NCBI GenBank assembly: GCA_046348995.1
Contig: JAXMDB010000011.1
Span: forward strand, 90,792-154,791
Direction of reading: 5' to 3'
Length of the DNA stretch: 64,000 nt
DNA from: JANNSX01 sp046348995
GTDB lineage: Bacteria; Pseudomonadota; Alphaproteobacteria; Rhizobiales; Hyphomicrobiaceae
Shown: in pieces, positions 25,574 through 33,452 of the stretch
Position numbering within the stretch: the stretch's first letter is position 1
How the letters are laid out: each line of letters starts with the position of its first letter
Program-made: the position numbers and the translations under genes
The notes under the pieces: model-generated
Told to the model about the DNA's origin: nothing
The model's input: the letters and a program-made list of their open reading frames with translations, nothing else
Databases searched by the model: none

Positions 25574-25901
25574 GCGGGCCGGTGCCTCCTGCGTCGCGCA
25601 ACGTGGTGCCGGACAGCTGCTGGCCGAGCTCGGCGAAGGTCCGGCCGACCTCGCGCATCAGCGATTGCTGGGTGGAGGAGGCGCCTGCCATCTCCTCGAA
25701 GCGCAGGCTGAGCTCGCGGAATCGCTGGTCGAGGCTCTGCTCGAGATTGGCGATGACGCCTTCGAGCTTCTGTATGCGGGCCTCGAGCGACCGCTGCGTC
25801 TCACCGAACAGGAGCTCGCGGACGGCCTGCATCTCGATCTGCTCGGACGCGGGCGTGGAAGCGCCGTTGGGCTGCTGCCCATTACGCGGATTGAACAACA
25901 T
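25554..25901 (-). CDS. Small coiled-coil protein, first gene of the GTPase operon
   Basis: A 115-residue soluble protein. A Pro/Gln/Asn-rich head is followed by a long amphipathic helix (about 25-85; ELLFGETQRSLEARIQKLEG, then VIANLEQSLDQRFRELSLRF) and a short Gly-rich tail. The first part ELLFGE...RSL resembles the KELLFHEERHSLSAI start of the downstream OmpA-domain protein, so the two may share a short module. ATG 25901 is chosen over TTG 25913. It overlaps the OmpA-protein gene by 20 nt, which suggests coupled translation. Function unknown; a scaffold role is a guess. Confidence 0.7.
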   Translation of the reverse strand: MLFNPRNGQQPNGASTPASEQIEMQAVRELLFGETQRSLEARIQKLEGVIANLEQSLDQRFRELSLRFEEMAGASSTQQSLMREVGRTFAELGQQLSGTTLRDAGGTGPHVRKPE

Positions 25902-26334
25902 GGCATACCCCAAACCGCGACGCGCCGTCCCGGTATCGGGCGAGCAATATCACGGTTCTACGTGATGTCTAGCCATAGAGAAGAACACGAGGATTAGGAT
26001 TAATTCGAGGCCGACTTATCAAGTCTATGTACAATCGACAAAAAACTTGACGCCAGGGAGCGCGACCGGTTGGATCGTCGCGCTGCGGTACAGCTTCGCG
26101 TTGGGCTGCAGCGGGGGTGGGTCAGTCCCGGAACCCCGCACCCGGGACTGACCCCCTTGTCTTCGTACGCCGTGCCACGACGGTGCCGTCGTTTGCCCTC
26201 AGGCGATCGGCGCAGCCCGCGCTGCGCCGCCGTCGTGGTGTGTCCACCCGCAGTGGACCAACCCAAGATGCTCCCCCTTGGCTCCCGGCGCCAGAGTCGG
26301 AATTCCCTGAATTTTGTTCGTAGTGGGGAATAAT
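25902..26334. other. Intergenic region upstream of the GTPase operon
   Basis: No credible gene is seen in these 433 nt. The part next to the operon (25940-26050) is unusually AT-rich for this genome and probably carries the operon promoter. It includes a 13-bp palindrome GACTTATCAAGTC at 26013-26025 that could be an operator. The distal part holds a perfect 13-bp inverted repeat (26119-26154) and a second pair, CCACGACGG/CCGTCGTGG, near 26168 and 26231. Reading frames across it are low-complexity. Confidence 0.5.
26119..26154. repeat. Inverted repeat with 13-bp arms
   Basis: GGGTCAGTCCCGG at 26119-26131 is exactly complementary to 26142-26154, with a 10-nt loop. It is intergenic and may be a small palindromic element or a transcription end for the gene coming from the right. 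Confidence 0.7.
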
Positions 26335-27576
26335 TTAGAGCGCGCCTTCCAGGGCGTTGAGCAGCCGGTCGACATCCGCCTCGTCGTTGTAGTGGACGAG
26401 GGAGATGCGGGCGACGCCCTTGGCCGGATCGACGCCGACGGCCTCGATGAGCCGGTGGGCGTAGAAGTCCGCGCCGCCGCCGATGGCGATCCGGGCCTCG
26501 GCGAGCTTGGTCATGACGGCCTCCGGCGCGGCTCTCTTCGGCACGAAGGCGATGGTTGCGGCGCGCTTGTGTGGCTCGGCGGTCTCCGGGCCGATGATGC
26601 GCGCACCCTTGTCGCGCAGCAGTCCCAGCACGCGGTTGGCGAGCCTGCACTCGTGAAGGTGGAAGGCCTCCATCGTGGCGCGGATGCGATCGCCGGTGGT
26701 CTTGCCTTCGACGCCATGGTGGCGGCCGACGTCCTCGAGATAGTCGACGATGCCGGAGGCGCAGGCGATCTCGCCGTGCTGGGGACCGGCGGGCGTCAGC
26801 CTCTTGCCGAGCTTCTCCTTGTTGAAGAAGTGGCCCTGATTGGCCATCCGCTCCAAATGCTCGCGGCGGACGTACATGAGCCCCTGATGCGGGCCGAACA
26901 CCTTGTAGAGCGAGCAATAGTAGAAATCGACGCCGAGCGCCTTCACATCCGCGATCATGTGCGGGGCGTAGGACACCGCATCCACCGCGATGCGCGCGCC
27001 CGCCTGATGGACGATGCGGGCGAGCGCCGCGACGTCGTTGATCTCACCCGCGATGTTCGAGCACTGGGTGACGCAAACGAGCTTCGTGCGCTTGTTGAGG
27101 AGCGCCTCCAGCCCCTTCACGTCGAGCCGCCCGGTCAGCGGATCGACGCCCCATTCCCTGACGACGATGCCCGAGTTGCCGTCGGCGAGCCGCCGCCAGG
27201 CGCCGACATTGGCCTCGTGATCCTGGTTGGTGACGACGACCTCGTCGCCGGTCTGCAGCTCGGCTCTCAGCGCATGCGCGAGCACATACGTGTTCATGGA
27301 GGTGGACGGACCGAACATGATCTCGTCTTGATCGGCGTTGAAGGCCGCCGCGAGCAGCGCCTGCGAGCGGTCCATGGCCCGGCCGGCCTCGGCGGAGGGC
27401 GAGGACACCCAATAAGGCTGCACCTTCGTCGCGGTCATGAAGTGATAGAGCTTGTCGACGACTTGCGCCGGCGCATAGGCCCCGCCGGCATTCTCCGCCA
27501 TCACCCAGCGTCCCGTCTCGGGGTGCGAGAAGGCCGGGAACTGGCTGCGGATGAAGGCGAGATCGAGGGGGCGCAT
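26335..27576 (-). CDS. Cysteine desulfurase-like class V aminotransferase
   Basis: A 413-residue PLP enzyme of the NifS/SufS fold. Segments include NAGGAYAPAQVVDKLYHFM, GPSTSMNTYVLAHAL, VVTNQDHEANVGAWRRLA (substrate-side His), RIAVDAVSYAPHMIADV (PLP Asp) and YYCSLYKVFGPHQGLMYV with the Schiff-base Lys. The catalytic-loop cysteine typical of true desulfurases is not evident, so it may act on another amino substrate. I recall this subgroup as the TIGR01976-type desulfurase-like proteins. ATG 27576 is preferred over the longer frame to 27639. The frameshifted DUF1835 gene lies 70 nt upstream on the same strand. Confidence 0.85.
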   Translation of the reverse strand: MRPLDLAFIRSQFPAFSHPETGRWVMAENAGGAYAPAQVVDKLYHFMTATKVQPYWVSSPSAEAGRAMDRSQALLAAAFNADQDEIMFGPSTSMNTYVLAHALRAELQTGDEVVVTNQDHEANVGAWRRLADGNSGIVVREWGVDPLTGRLDVKGLEALLNKRTKLVCVTQCSNIAGEINDVAALARIVHQAGARIAVDAVSYAPHMIADVKALGVDFYYCSLYKVFGPHQGLMYVRREHLERMANQGHFFNKEKLGKRLTPAGPQHGEIACASGIVDYLEDVGRHHGVEGKTTGDRIRATMEAFHLHECRLANRVLGLLRDKGARIIGPETAEPHKRAATIAFVPKRAAPEAVMTKLAEARIAIGGGADFYAHRLIEAVGVDPAKGVARISLVHYNDEADVDRLLNALEGAL

Positions 27577-27646
27577 GGCGGCTTTTCCGTGCTGGCGTGG
27601 GAATGGCCCCATAGAGCACGGCGCACGCGCGCCCGGCAAGGATGTC

Positions 27647-28685
27647 TCAGGCGGCCGTGTCGGTGAGCTCGGCGCTTACCTCTCCCGCCGTTGCGACGCC
27701 GGCGCCCGGGGGCACGAGGCGACGCGGCTTCGCATCCCAACGCCAAAGATTGTCGTCGGTCAGAAGCGTGCCGCCCCACCAGTGGTCGGTACCGTTGTGC
27801 GCGCGGTCGTCGACCTCGCCCTTGAGAACGGCGGCGCCGTAGCTCGTCAGCTTCATCTCCGGCAGCACGTAGCGGCGCCAATCGATGAGGGCCATGTTGG
27901 GGTTGAAGGCGACCTCGGATTTGCCTTCGACCAGCGCGAACGGTCCGTCGGCGAGACCGTCGAGGATGGCGTAGAACATCCAATCCTCGAGATGCGAATG
28001 CGGCTCCATGCTGAAATGCGCGCGATAGAGATCGCGGGCGGCGAGGTTGTGCCGCTTCAAGAGCTCGACGATCTGAAGCTGAGACCGGGTGAGACCGGAG
28101 CCCGTGTGGGGGAGCTCCTCGAGCCCGCGCTGGATCGCCCGGGCGAGGAAGGGAAGGGCCGCCGTCTCGTAGCTCAGCAGGTCTGCCCAAGCTTCCGGCG
28201 TCGGCTGGCGATAGGCCTCCCAGGCGGCGCGGGCGAGATCGAGCGCCTCGGGCGTTACCTCGACGGCCTTCTTGTCGAGATCGGCCGTCGCCTGCTCGGT
28301 GAGCTCGTCGATGAAGCCTTCGACGTGCACGATACGGACGGATCGCCGCTCCGGTGCGGCGGCGATCGTATCAAGCACCTCGAGCAGCTGGAGCTGGTCG
28401 AGATAGTTCCGCTGGAAGTAGAGCACGAGATCGGCCGTAGCGACGGCATCGGCGAGACGCCGGTTGCGCGCCGTATAGTAGTCTCGTCCGAGGCGGCTGA
28501 AGCCGAAGCTCTGACGCTGAAAATAGGCCACGCGCTTGCTCGGCGAGCGCGTCGAGGCTCTTGCTCGCGGGAACTGGGCCGATATGCAGGGGATCGAACC
28601 AGGCGAGCGCCTCGGCTGCGCAACCGGCGCGCTTCAGGCAACCGGCGGCCTGATCGGATGAGGTAATGGCAAGCGGGCTCGGCAT
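27647..28685 (-). pseudogene. DUF1835-type protein gene, disrupted by a frameshift
   Basis: Two overlapping frames make one protein. The N-terminal part (28685 to about 28540) reads ITSSDQAAGCLKRAGCAAEA and then LAWFDPLHIGPVPAS, the usual start of DUF1835 proteins. The C-terminal part (from about 28531 down to 27647) continues with RRLADAVATADLVLYFQRNY and LDQLQLLEVLD, also typical. They join after one extra base near 28534-28540 (GAGCAA-G-CGCGTGGCC on the minus strand). Either the gene is recently broken or there is a one-base sequencing error. Function of the family is unknown. An independent product from a GTG at 28531 is possible but would lack the N-terminal strand. Confidence 0.7.
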
Positions 28686-28850
28686 GCGGTCGTCCCCAAG
28701 CAGGTCCCATGATATCGAACGGGTGTCGCCGGCAACCCATGAGGCGACGACTCAACGCCAACGGAGGGGATGGTCTCACACCCCGTGTGGCAATCTAAGG
28801 GCCAATGTGCCAACAGGGAGTTGAGACATTCGCGAGAAAACGGTGGCCGT

Positions 28851-29546
28851 ATGCGCAGCTACAACTATTACCCATTCGTGATGGCGGCCTTCGTGGCCGT
28901 GCTGCTGTGCTCGAACCTCATCGGCCCGGCCAAGATCACCGAGGTCGACGTGCCGTTGTGGGGGCCGATCGCATTTTCGACCGCTGTCGTGTTCTTTCCG
29001 CTCTCCTACGTCTTCGGCGACGTGTTGACCGAGGTCTACGGCTATGCCCGGGCGCGGCGGGTGATCTGGGCGGGCTTCGGCGCGCTGTTGTTCGCCACTC
29101 TCATGACCGTCATCGTCCTCGCGCTACCGCCGGCCTCGTTCTGGAACCAGCAAGCGGCCTACGAGACGGTGTTCGGCAACACCTGGCGGATCGTCGTCGC
29201 CTCGATGGCCGCCTACTTCTGCGGCGAGTTCGTCAACTCCTACGTTCTCGCCAAGATGAAAGTCTGGCAGGAAGGGCGGCACCTGTGGGGCCGCACCATC
29301 GGCTCGACGCTCGCCGGCCAGTCGGTCGACAGTGCGATCTTCTTTCCGATCGCCTTCTACAACTCCGGCATCCTCCCCAACGAGGCGATCCTCGCCGTGG
29401 CGGTCACCGAGCTCGTGCTCAAGGTCGGCATCGAGGCGGTGCTGACGCCCTTCACCTACGCGATCGTCGGCTTCCTCAAACGCACCGAGCGCGAGGACTA
29501 CTACGACCGCACCACCGATTTCTCGCCGTTCAGGCTCCGGGCGTAG
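28851..29546 (+). CDS. Queuosine precursor transporter (YhhQ/VUT family)
   Basis: A 231-residue inner-membrane protein with about six helices. It carries SNLIGPAKITEVDV, FPLSYVFGDVLTEVYGYARA, the GEFVNSYVLAKMK segment and SVDSAIFFPIAF, all characteristic of YhhQ. Family members import queuine precursors such as preQ0/preQ1 used in tRNA modification. ATG 28851 precedes the conserved MRSYNYYPFV start; the open frame upstream is not conserved in pattern. The 165-nt leader was inspected for a preQ1 riboswitch without a convincing match. Confidence 0.9.
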   Translation: MRSYNYYPFVMAAFVAVLLCSNLIGPAKITEVDVPLWGPIAFSTAVVFFPLSYVFGDVLTEVYGYARARRVIWAGFGALLFATLMTVIVLALPPASFWNQQAAYETVFGNTWRIVVASMAAYFCGEFVNSYVLAKMKVWQEGRHLWGRTIGSTLAGQSVDSAIFFPIAFYNSGILPNEAILAVAVTELVLKVGIEAVLTPFTYAIVGFLKRTEREDYYDRTTDFSPFRLRA

Positions 29547-29648
29547 TGGTTTTGGGGCGCTCTTTCTGCGGCCGGTTCACCACCGATGTTTGCGATGGCC
29601 CAGCTGCTCTCGCCCGGTGATAGAGCTGCTACACTGGGTAGTCCCGAC

Positions 29649-29670
29649 GATCCCGGCCATCGCCGGGATG
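29649..29670. repeat. Short palindrome, CATCCCGGC-GCCGGGATG family
   Basis: GATCCCGGC-CATC-GCCGGGATG forms a near-perfect 9-bp stem. It belongs to the same palindrome family as 29785-29818, 30225-30258 and 30358-30391, all around the GIY-YIG gene. Confidence 0.65.
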
Positions 29671-29784
29671 CCGGAGGTGAAGGATTGCGAGCGGCAGTCG
29701 CTACGGCGGAAGTGAGATCCAGGCATCCTGCCCGCATCTCCGATACTTTGCGGGCCATCGATTGAAGTCGCACTCCATCCACGT

Positions 29785-29818
29785 CGTCATCCCGGCGAAG
29801 GCCGGGACCTGCGGGTGC
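29785..29818 (+). repeat. Palindromic repeat (GTCATCCCGGCGAAGGCCGGGA type)
   Basis: A GTCATCCCGGC-GAAG-GCCGGGACCTGCGGGTGC unit. It sits just upstream of the GIY-YIG gene. The same unit is found in inverse orientation at 30225-30258 and again at 30358-30391. Confidence 0.8.
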
Positions 29819-29868
29819 CAGATGGGATAGCTTGGCCTCTCCAGCCAGTCCGTCGGGGGCCAGACAGA

Positions 29869-30138
29869 ATGCGCGAGCTCAAGCAGCCCTGTGTCTACAT
29901 TCTGGCCAAACGCCCCCACGGCACGCTGTATGTCGGGGTAACGAGTGATCTACTGTTGCGAATGGCCCAGCATGCCGAAGGCCTCTTCCCGGGGTTCACG
30001 AAAACTCACGGCATCCGGCAACTGGTCTACTACGAGATGCATGCGAGCATGGACATTGCGATCCATCGCGAGAAGCTCCTCAAGCGCTGGCACCGTCCTT
30101 GGAAGTATCGCTTGATCGAGCAGATGAACCCGGAATAG
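29869..30138 (+). CDS. GIY-YIG nuclease-fold protein
   Basis: An 89-residue single-domain protein. The motif pair is VYILAKR and LYVGVTSDL, and the catalytic-type arginine is in LLLRMAQH. The family's C-terminal helix carries MDIAIHREKLLKRWHRPWK. Such small UvrC/Endo-type domains are common in Hyphomicrobiales, but their targets are unknown. ATG 29869 is preferred; the upstream frame runs into repeat sequence. Palindromic repeats of one family lie on both sides (two upstream, two downstream), suggesting an association between this gene and the repeats. Nuclease activity is inferred from the fold only. Confidence 0.8.
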   Translation: MRELKQPCVYILAKRPHGTLYVGVTSDLLLRMAQHAEGLFPGFTKTHGIRQLVYYEMHASMDIAIHREKLLKRWHRPWKYRLIEQMNPE

Positions 30139-30224
30139 TGCAACCTCTACGATGAGGCACGCAACGAAATCCTGGATGGCCCTGCGGATCTTGCTCGGTG
30201 AGAGGCATGTGAAACGTCGACAGG

Positions 30225-30258
30225 CCCGCAGGTCCCGGCCTGCGCCGGGATGACGATG
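30225..30258 (-). repeat. Palindromic repeat (GTCATCCCGGCGCAGGCCGGGA type)
   Basis: Inverse-orientation copy of the unit at 29785-29818, differing at the loop (GCAG for GAAG). It lies downstream of the GIY-YIG gene. Confidence 0.8.
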
Positions 30259-30357
30259 TGGAGAGATTTGAGCGGGATCCTACGCTCCGTCTTGTCGCCA
30301 TCGTACCTTCGTCGCTCGCATCCTCGGGCCGCCGATGCGACGGGTCGAGTGCTCCTC

Positions 30358-30391
30358 CATCATCCCGACGCAGGCCGGGACCTGCGAGTGC
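30358..30391 (+). repeat. Palindromic repeat (ATCCCGACGCAGGCCGGGA type)
   Basis: Fourth member of the family around the GIY-YIG gene, with one changed stem base (CCCGAC). Together with 30225-30258 it forms an inverted pair about 100 nt apart. Confidence 0.75.
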
Positions 30392-30577
30392 CCAAGGCAA
30401 GAGCGCCACCTAGCCAATCGGCTGGAGTCCATCGCACAACGGCTTGAGCAGCCCGATGGTCAATCGTCAAACGAGCGCTGATGCGTCACTCCGCATCCCG
30501 CCGCGAGCCTTTCCGGGCCTCGCCCCTTCGGTTATGAAGCCCCGAGCATAGCCCTTCACCTCCCATAGGAGATCCCC

Positions 30578-31858
30578 ATGACCGCGATCGTCGACATCAT
30601 CGGCCGGGAGGTGCTCGACAGCCGTGGCAATCCGACGGTCGAGGTGGACGTGGTGCTTGAGGATGGCTCCTTCGGCCGGGCGGCGGTGCCGTCGGGGGCC
30701 TCGACCGGCGCGCACGAGGCCAACGAGCTCAGGGACGGCGACAAGCTGCGCTACATGGGCAAGGGCGTGCGCAAGGCGGTGGCCGCCGTCAACACCGAGA
30801 TTTTCGAGGCGCTGGGCGGCATGGATGCGGAAGATCAGCGCCGGATCGACGCCGCGCTCATCGAGCTCGACGGCACCAAGAACAAGGCGCGTCTCGGCGC
30901 CAACGCGATCCTCGGCGTCTCGCTCGCCATCGCGAAAGCCGCAGCGGAAGCGACCGGCCTGCCGCTCTATCGCTACGTCGGTGGCGCGCAGGCGCACGTG
31001 CTCCCAGTGCCGATGATGAACATCATCAACGGCGGTGCGCATGCCGACAATCCGATCGACTTCCAGGAGTTCATGATCCTCCCCGTGTCGGCCGAGACCT
31101 GCGCGGATGCCATCCGCATGGGTGCCGAGATCTTCCACACGCTCAAGAAGGCGCTGAAGGACGCGGGCGAGAATACCGGCGTCGGTGACGAGGGTGGCTT
31201 CGCGCCCAACCTCAAGTCGGCGGATGCGGCGCTCGGCTTCATCATGAAGGCGATCGAGAAGGCCGGCTACCGTCCGGGCGACCAGGTGCTGCTCGGCCTC
31301 GATTGCGCCTCGACCGAGTACTTCAGGAAGGGCAAGTACGCGCTCGACGGCGAGGGCAAGACGCTCGACAGCGCGGGCAATGCGAAGTTTCTCGCCGACC
31401 TCGTGAAGCGCTATCCGATCGCGTCCATCGAGGACGGCATGGCCGAGGACGATTGGGACGGCTGGAAGGCCTTGACCCAAGAGATCGGCGGCAAATGCCA
31501 GCTGGTCGGCGACGACCTTTTCGTCACGAACACCGAGCGGCTTTCCCAAGGGATCGAGCAGGGCATCGCCAACTCGATCCTCGTCAAGGTCAACCAGATC
31601 GGCACGCTGACGGAGACGCTCGCCGCCGTCGAGATGGCGCACTGCGCCCGCTACACGGCCGTCATGTCCCACCGCTCGGGCGAGACGGAGGACGCCACGA
31701 TCGCCGATTTGGCGATCGCCACCAACTGCGGACAGATCAAGACCGGCTCGCTCTCCCGTTCCGACCGGCTCGCCAAATACAACCAGCTCATCCGCATCGA
31801 GGAGGAGCTCGGCGACCAGGCGGTCTATGCCGGCCGCAGGGCGCTCCGGCGGGGGTGA
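30578..31858 (+). CDS. eno: Enolase
   Basis: A 426-residue glycolytic enzyme turning 2-phosphoglycerate into phosphoenolpyruvate. It has the N-terminal DSRGNPTVEVDV, the loop SGASTGAHEANELRDGD, metal ligands in GLDCASTEY, IEDGMAEDDW and LVGDDLFVTN, the catalytic lysine in LVKVNQIGTLTET and the C-terminal MSHRSGETEDATIADLA. The length is normal. AGGAGA precedes ATG 30578. It is followed by ftsB and the pdh genes, an arrangement conserved in Hyphomicrobiales. Confidence 0.97.
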   Translation: MTAIVDIIGREVLDSRGNPTVEVDVVLEDGSFGRAAVPSGASTGAHEANELRDGDKLRYMGKGVRKAVAAVNTEIFEALGGMDAEDQRRIDAALIELDGTKNKARLGANAILGVSLAIAKAAAEATGLPLYRYVGGAQAHVLPVPMMNIINGGAHADNPIDFQEFMILPVSAETCADAIRMGAEIFHTLKKALKDAGENTGVGDEGGFAPNLKSADAALGFIMKAIEKAGYRPGDQVLLGLDCASTEYFRKGKYALDGEGKTLDSAGNAKFLADLVKRYPIASIEDGMAEDDWDGWKALTQEIGGKCQLVGDDLFVTNTERLSQGIEQGIANSILVKVNQIGTLTETLAAVEMAHCARYTAVMSHRSGETEDATIADLAIATNCGQIKTGSLSRSDRLAKYNQLIRIEEELGDQAVYAGRRALRRG

Positions 31859-31975
31859 AAACCGATTGTCATAAATCGGGCCTGAGCTTTACGCGGCTTT
31901 AACCGGGAGGGTGGCAGTGTACGTGGGTCAGCCGATGCTGACACACAGTTTTGCGTACCCCATCCTGGAGCGACG

Positions 31976-32278
31976 ATGGTCCGAACCGGCAGCCGACAGC
32001 AGAATGTGGTTTTGCTTATCTGCGTGCTGCTGACCAGCTACTTCGGCTATCATGCGATCAAGGGCAAACATGGCCTCGAGGCGCATTCAGAGTTGACCCT
32101 CCGAGCCGAAAGGCTCTCAGGCGATCTGAAGGCCCTCGAGGCTATTCGCTCGGATCTCGAGCGCGACATCGCGCTGTTGAGCGACAAGGCCGTCGATCCG
32201 GACTATCTCGACGAGCTGGCGCGCAGCATCGTGGGCTTCGCCGGCCCCGGCGACATCGTCATTCTCGAAAAGCCCTGA
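31976..32278 (+). CDS. ftsB: Septum formation initiator FtsB/DivIC-like
   Basis: A 100-residue bitopic membrane protein. A short cytosolic N-terminus is followed by one helix (NVVLLICVLLTSYFGYHAI) and a periplasmic coiled coil (LTLRAERLSGDLKALEAIRSD). The C-terminus has the usual DPDYLDELARSIVGFAGPGDIVI. It would act in the FtsBLQ divisome complex. CTGGAG at 31967-31972 precedes the ATG. Position between eno and pdhA is conserved in the order and supports the call. Confidence 0.88.
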   Translation: MVRTGSRQQNVVLLICVLLTSYFGYHAIKGKHGLEAHSELTLRAERLSGDLKALEAIRSDLERDIALLSDKAVDPDYLDELARSIVGFAGPGDIVILEKP

Positions 32279-32338
32279 GACTCCGGCCGCCCGGCCTCGT
32301 CTCTCACCACAATTGCGAACCCTCAGGCCGCTCGCCGG

Positions 32339-32368
32339 TTGTCGCTCGAGGCGAACGGTTGCTATATG
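32339..32368 (+). promoter_or_regulatory. Putative sigma70-type promoter of pdhA
   Basis: TTGTCG (32339-32344) and TATATG (32363-32368) are separated by 18 nt, each matching the consensus at four of six positions. The expected start near 32376 lies 25 nt before the pdhA ATG. Read by eye only. Confidence 0.4.
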
Positions 32369-32400
32369 TGCATTCTGCACAGCAACCCGAAGGCCCGGAA

Positions 32401-33417
32401 ATGGCGGCAAAATCCCAAGGCGACGGCCAAGGCAAAAAGACAGCGGGTCCGCCCGGCTTGAGCGAGGCCGACGAGCTTCGCGCCTATCGCGACATGCTGC
32501 TCATCCGCCGCTTCGAGGAGAAGGCCGGCCAGCTCTATGGCATGGGCTTCATCGGTGGGTTCTGCCACCTCTATATCGGCCAGGAGGCGGTGGTCGTCGG
32601 CATGCAGATGGCGCTGAAGGCGGGTGACCAGGTCATCACCGCTTATCGCGACCACGGTCACATGCTCGCCTGCGGGATGGAGTCGAAGGGCGTGATGGCC
32701 GAGCTCACCGGGCGGCGCGGCGGGTATTCCCGCGGCAAGGGCGGCTCGATGCATATGTTCTCCGTCGAGAAGGGGTTCTTCGGCGGCCACGGCATCGTCG
32801 GCGGCCAGGTGCCGCTCGGCACGGGCCTCGCCTTCGCCAACAAGTATCGCGGCAACGACAACGTGGCGCTCGCCTATTTCGGCGACGGCGCGGCGAACCA
32901 AGGCCAAGTCTACGAAGCCTTCAACATGGCGGAGCTGTGGAAGCTCCCCGTCATCTACATCATCGAGAACAACAAATACGCGATGGGCACAGCCATCGAA
33001 CGCTCCTCCGCCACGACCAACCTCTCCCAGCGCGGCGCCTCGTTCGGCATCCCGGGCGAGCAGGTCGACGGCATGGATGTGCGCGCGGTGAAGGCCGCCG
33101 GCGACAAGGCCGTCCAGTGGGCGCGCGCGGGCAAGGGCCCGTACATCCTCGAGATGCTCACGTATCGCTATCGCGGGCATTCCATGTCGGACCCAGCCAA
33201 GTACCGCACCCGCGAGGAGGTCGACAAGGTCCGCTCCGAGGCCGACCCAATCGAGATGGTGGGCAGGCGCTTGGTCGATACGAAGCGCGCGAGCGAGGAT
33301 GATTTGAAGCGCTTCGACAAGGAGGTCCGCGCCATCGTCAACGAGGCCGCCGAGTTCGCCCAGACGGACCCGGAGCCCGATGTGGCCGAGCTCTATACGG
33401 ATGTGGTGGTGGGGTGA
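32401..33417 (+). CDS. pdhA: Pyruvate dehydrogenase E1 component, alpha subunit
   Basis: A 338-residue thiamine-diphosphate subunit. The ThDP motif starts at GDGAANQGQVYEAFNMAELW and ends in YIIENNKYAMGT. Phosphorylation-loop region YRYRGHSMSDPAKYRTREEV is typical. With PdhB it decarboxylates pyruvate and acetylates the lipoyl group of E2. ATG 32401 is chosen because conserved sequence begins shortly after it; the open frame upstream overlaps ftsB. A Uma2-type gene, not pdhB, follows after 35 nt. Confidence 0.95.
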   Translation: MAAKSQGDGQGKKTAGPPGLSEADELRAYRDMLLIRRFEEKAGQLYGMGFIGGFCHLYIGQEAVVVGMQMALKAGDQVITAYRDHGHMLACGMESKGVMAELTGRRGGYSRGKGGSMHMFSVEKGFFGGHGIVGGQVPLGTGLAFANKYRGNDNVALAYFGDGAANQGQVYEAFNMAELWKLPVIYIIENNKYAMGTAIERSSATTNLSQRGASFGIPGEQVDGMDVRAVKAAGDKAVQWARAGKGPYILEMLTYRYRGHSMSDPAKYRTREEVDKVRSEADPIEMVGRRLVDTKRASEDDLKRFDKEVRAIVNEAAEFAQTDPEPDVAELYTDVVVG

Positions 33418-33452
33418 GCATTTGGTCCTGTTGGTGAGAGCGGACTGGGCGA

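Larger units (their letters stand above)
30139..30577. other. Repeat-containing intergenic region before eno
   Basis: These 439 nt contain two copies of the CATCCCGGC palindrome family (listed separately) and no credible gene. The part adjacent to eno (30440-30577) probably holds the eno promoter, but I could not define boxes with confidence. AGGAGA at 30567-30572 is the eno ribosome-binding site. Confidence 0.5.

Noticed and set aside
26000..26917. A 305-codon minus-strand frame over the class V aminotransferase gene and its downstream region
   Set aside because: It is Arg/Ala/Gly-rich, overlaps a well-supported gene in another frame and resembles no family.
28686..28850. Possible preQ1 riboswitch upstream of the YhhQ-type transporter
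   Set aside because: I could not build the short stem and A-rich tail of preQ1-I or a convincing preQ1-II fold from this leader.
29649..30391. Possible CRISPR array from the repeated palindromes
   Set aside because: The copies are irregularly spaced, in mixed orientation, and separated by a gene; there are no uniform spacers and no cas genes.
31951..32400. N-terminal extension of PdhA to an upstream start
   Set aside because: The upstream frame overlaps ftsB, lacks conserved sequence, and the promoter and ATG 32401 fit the known protein.
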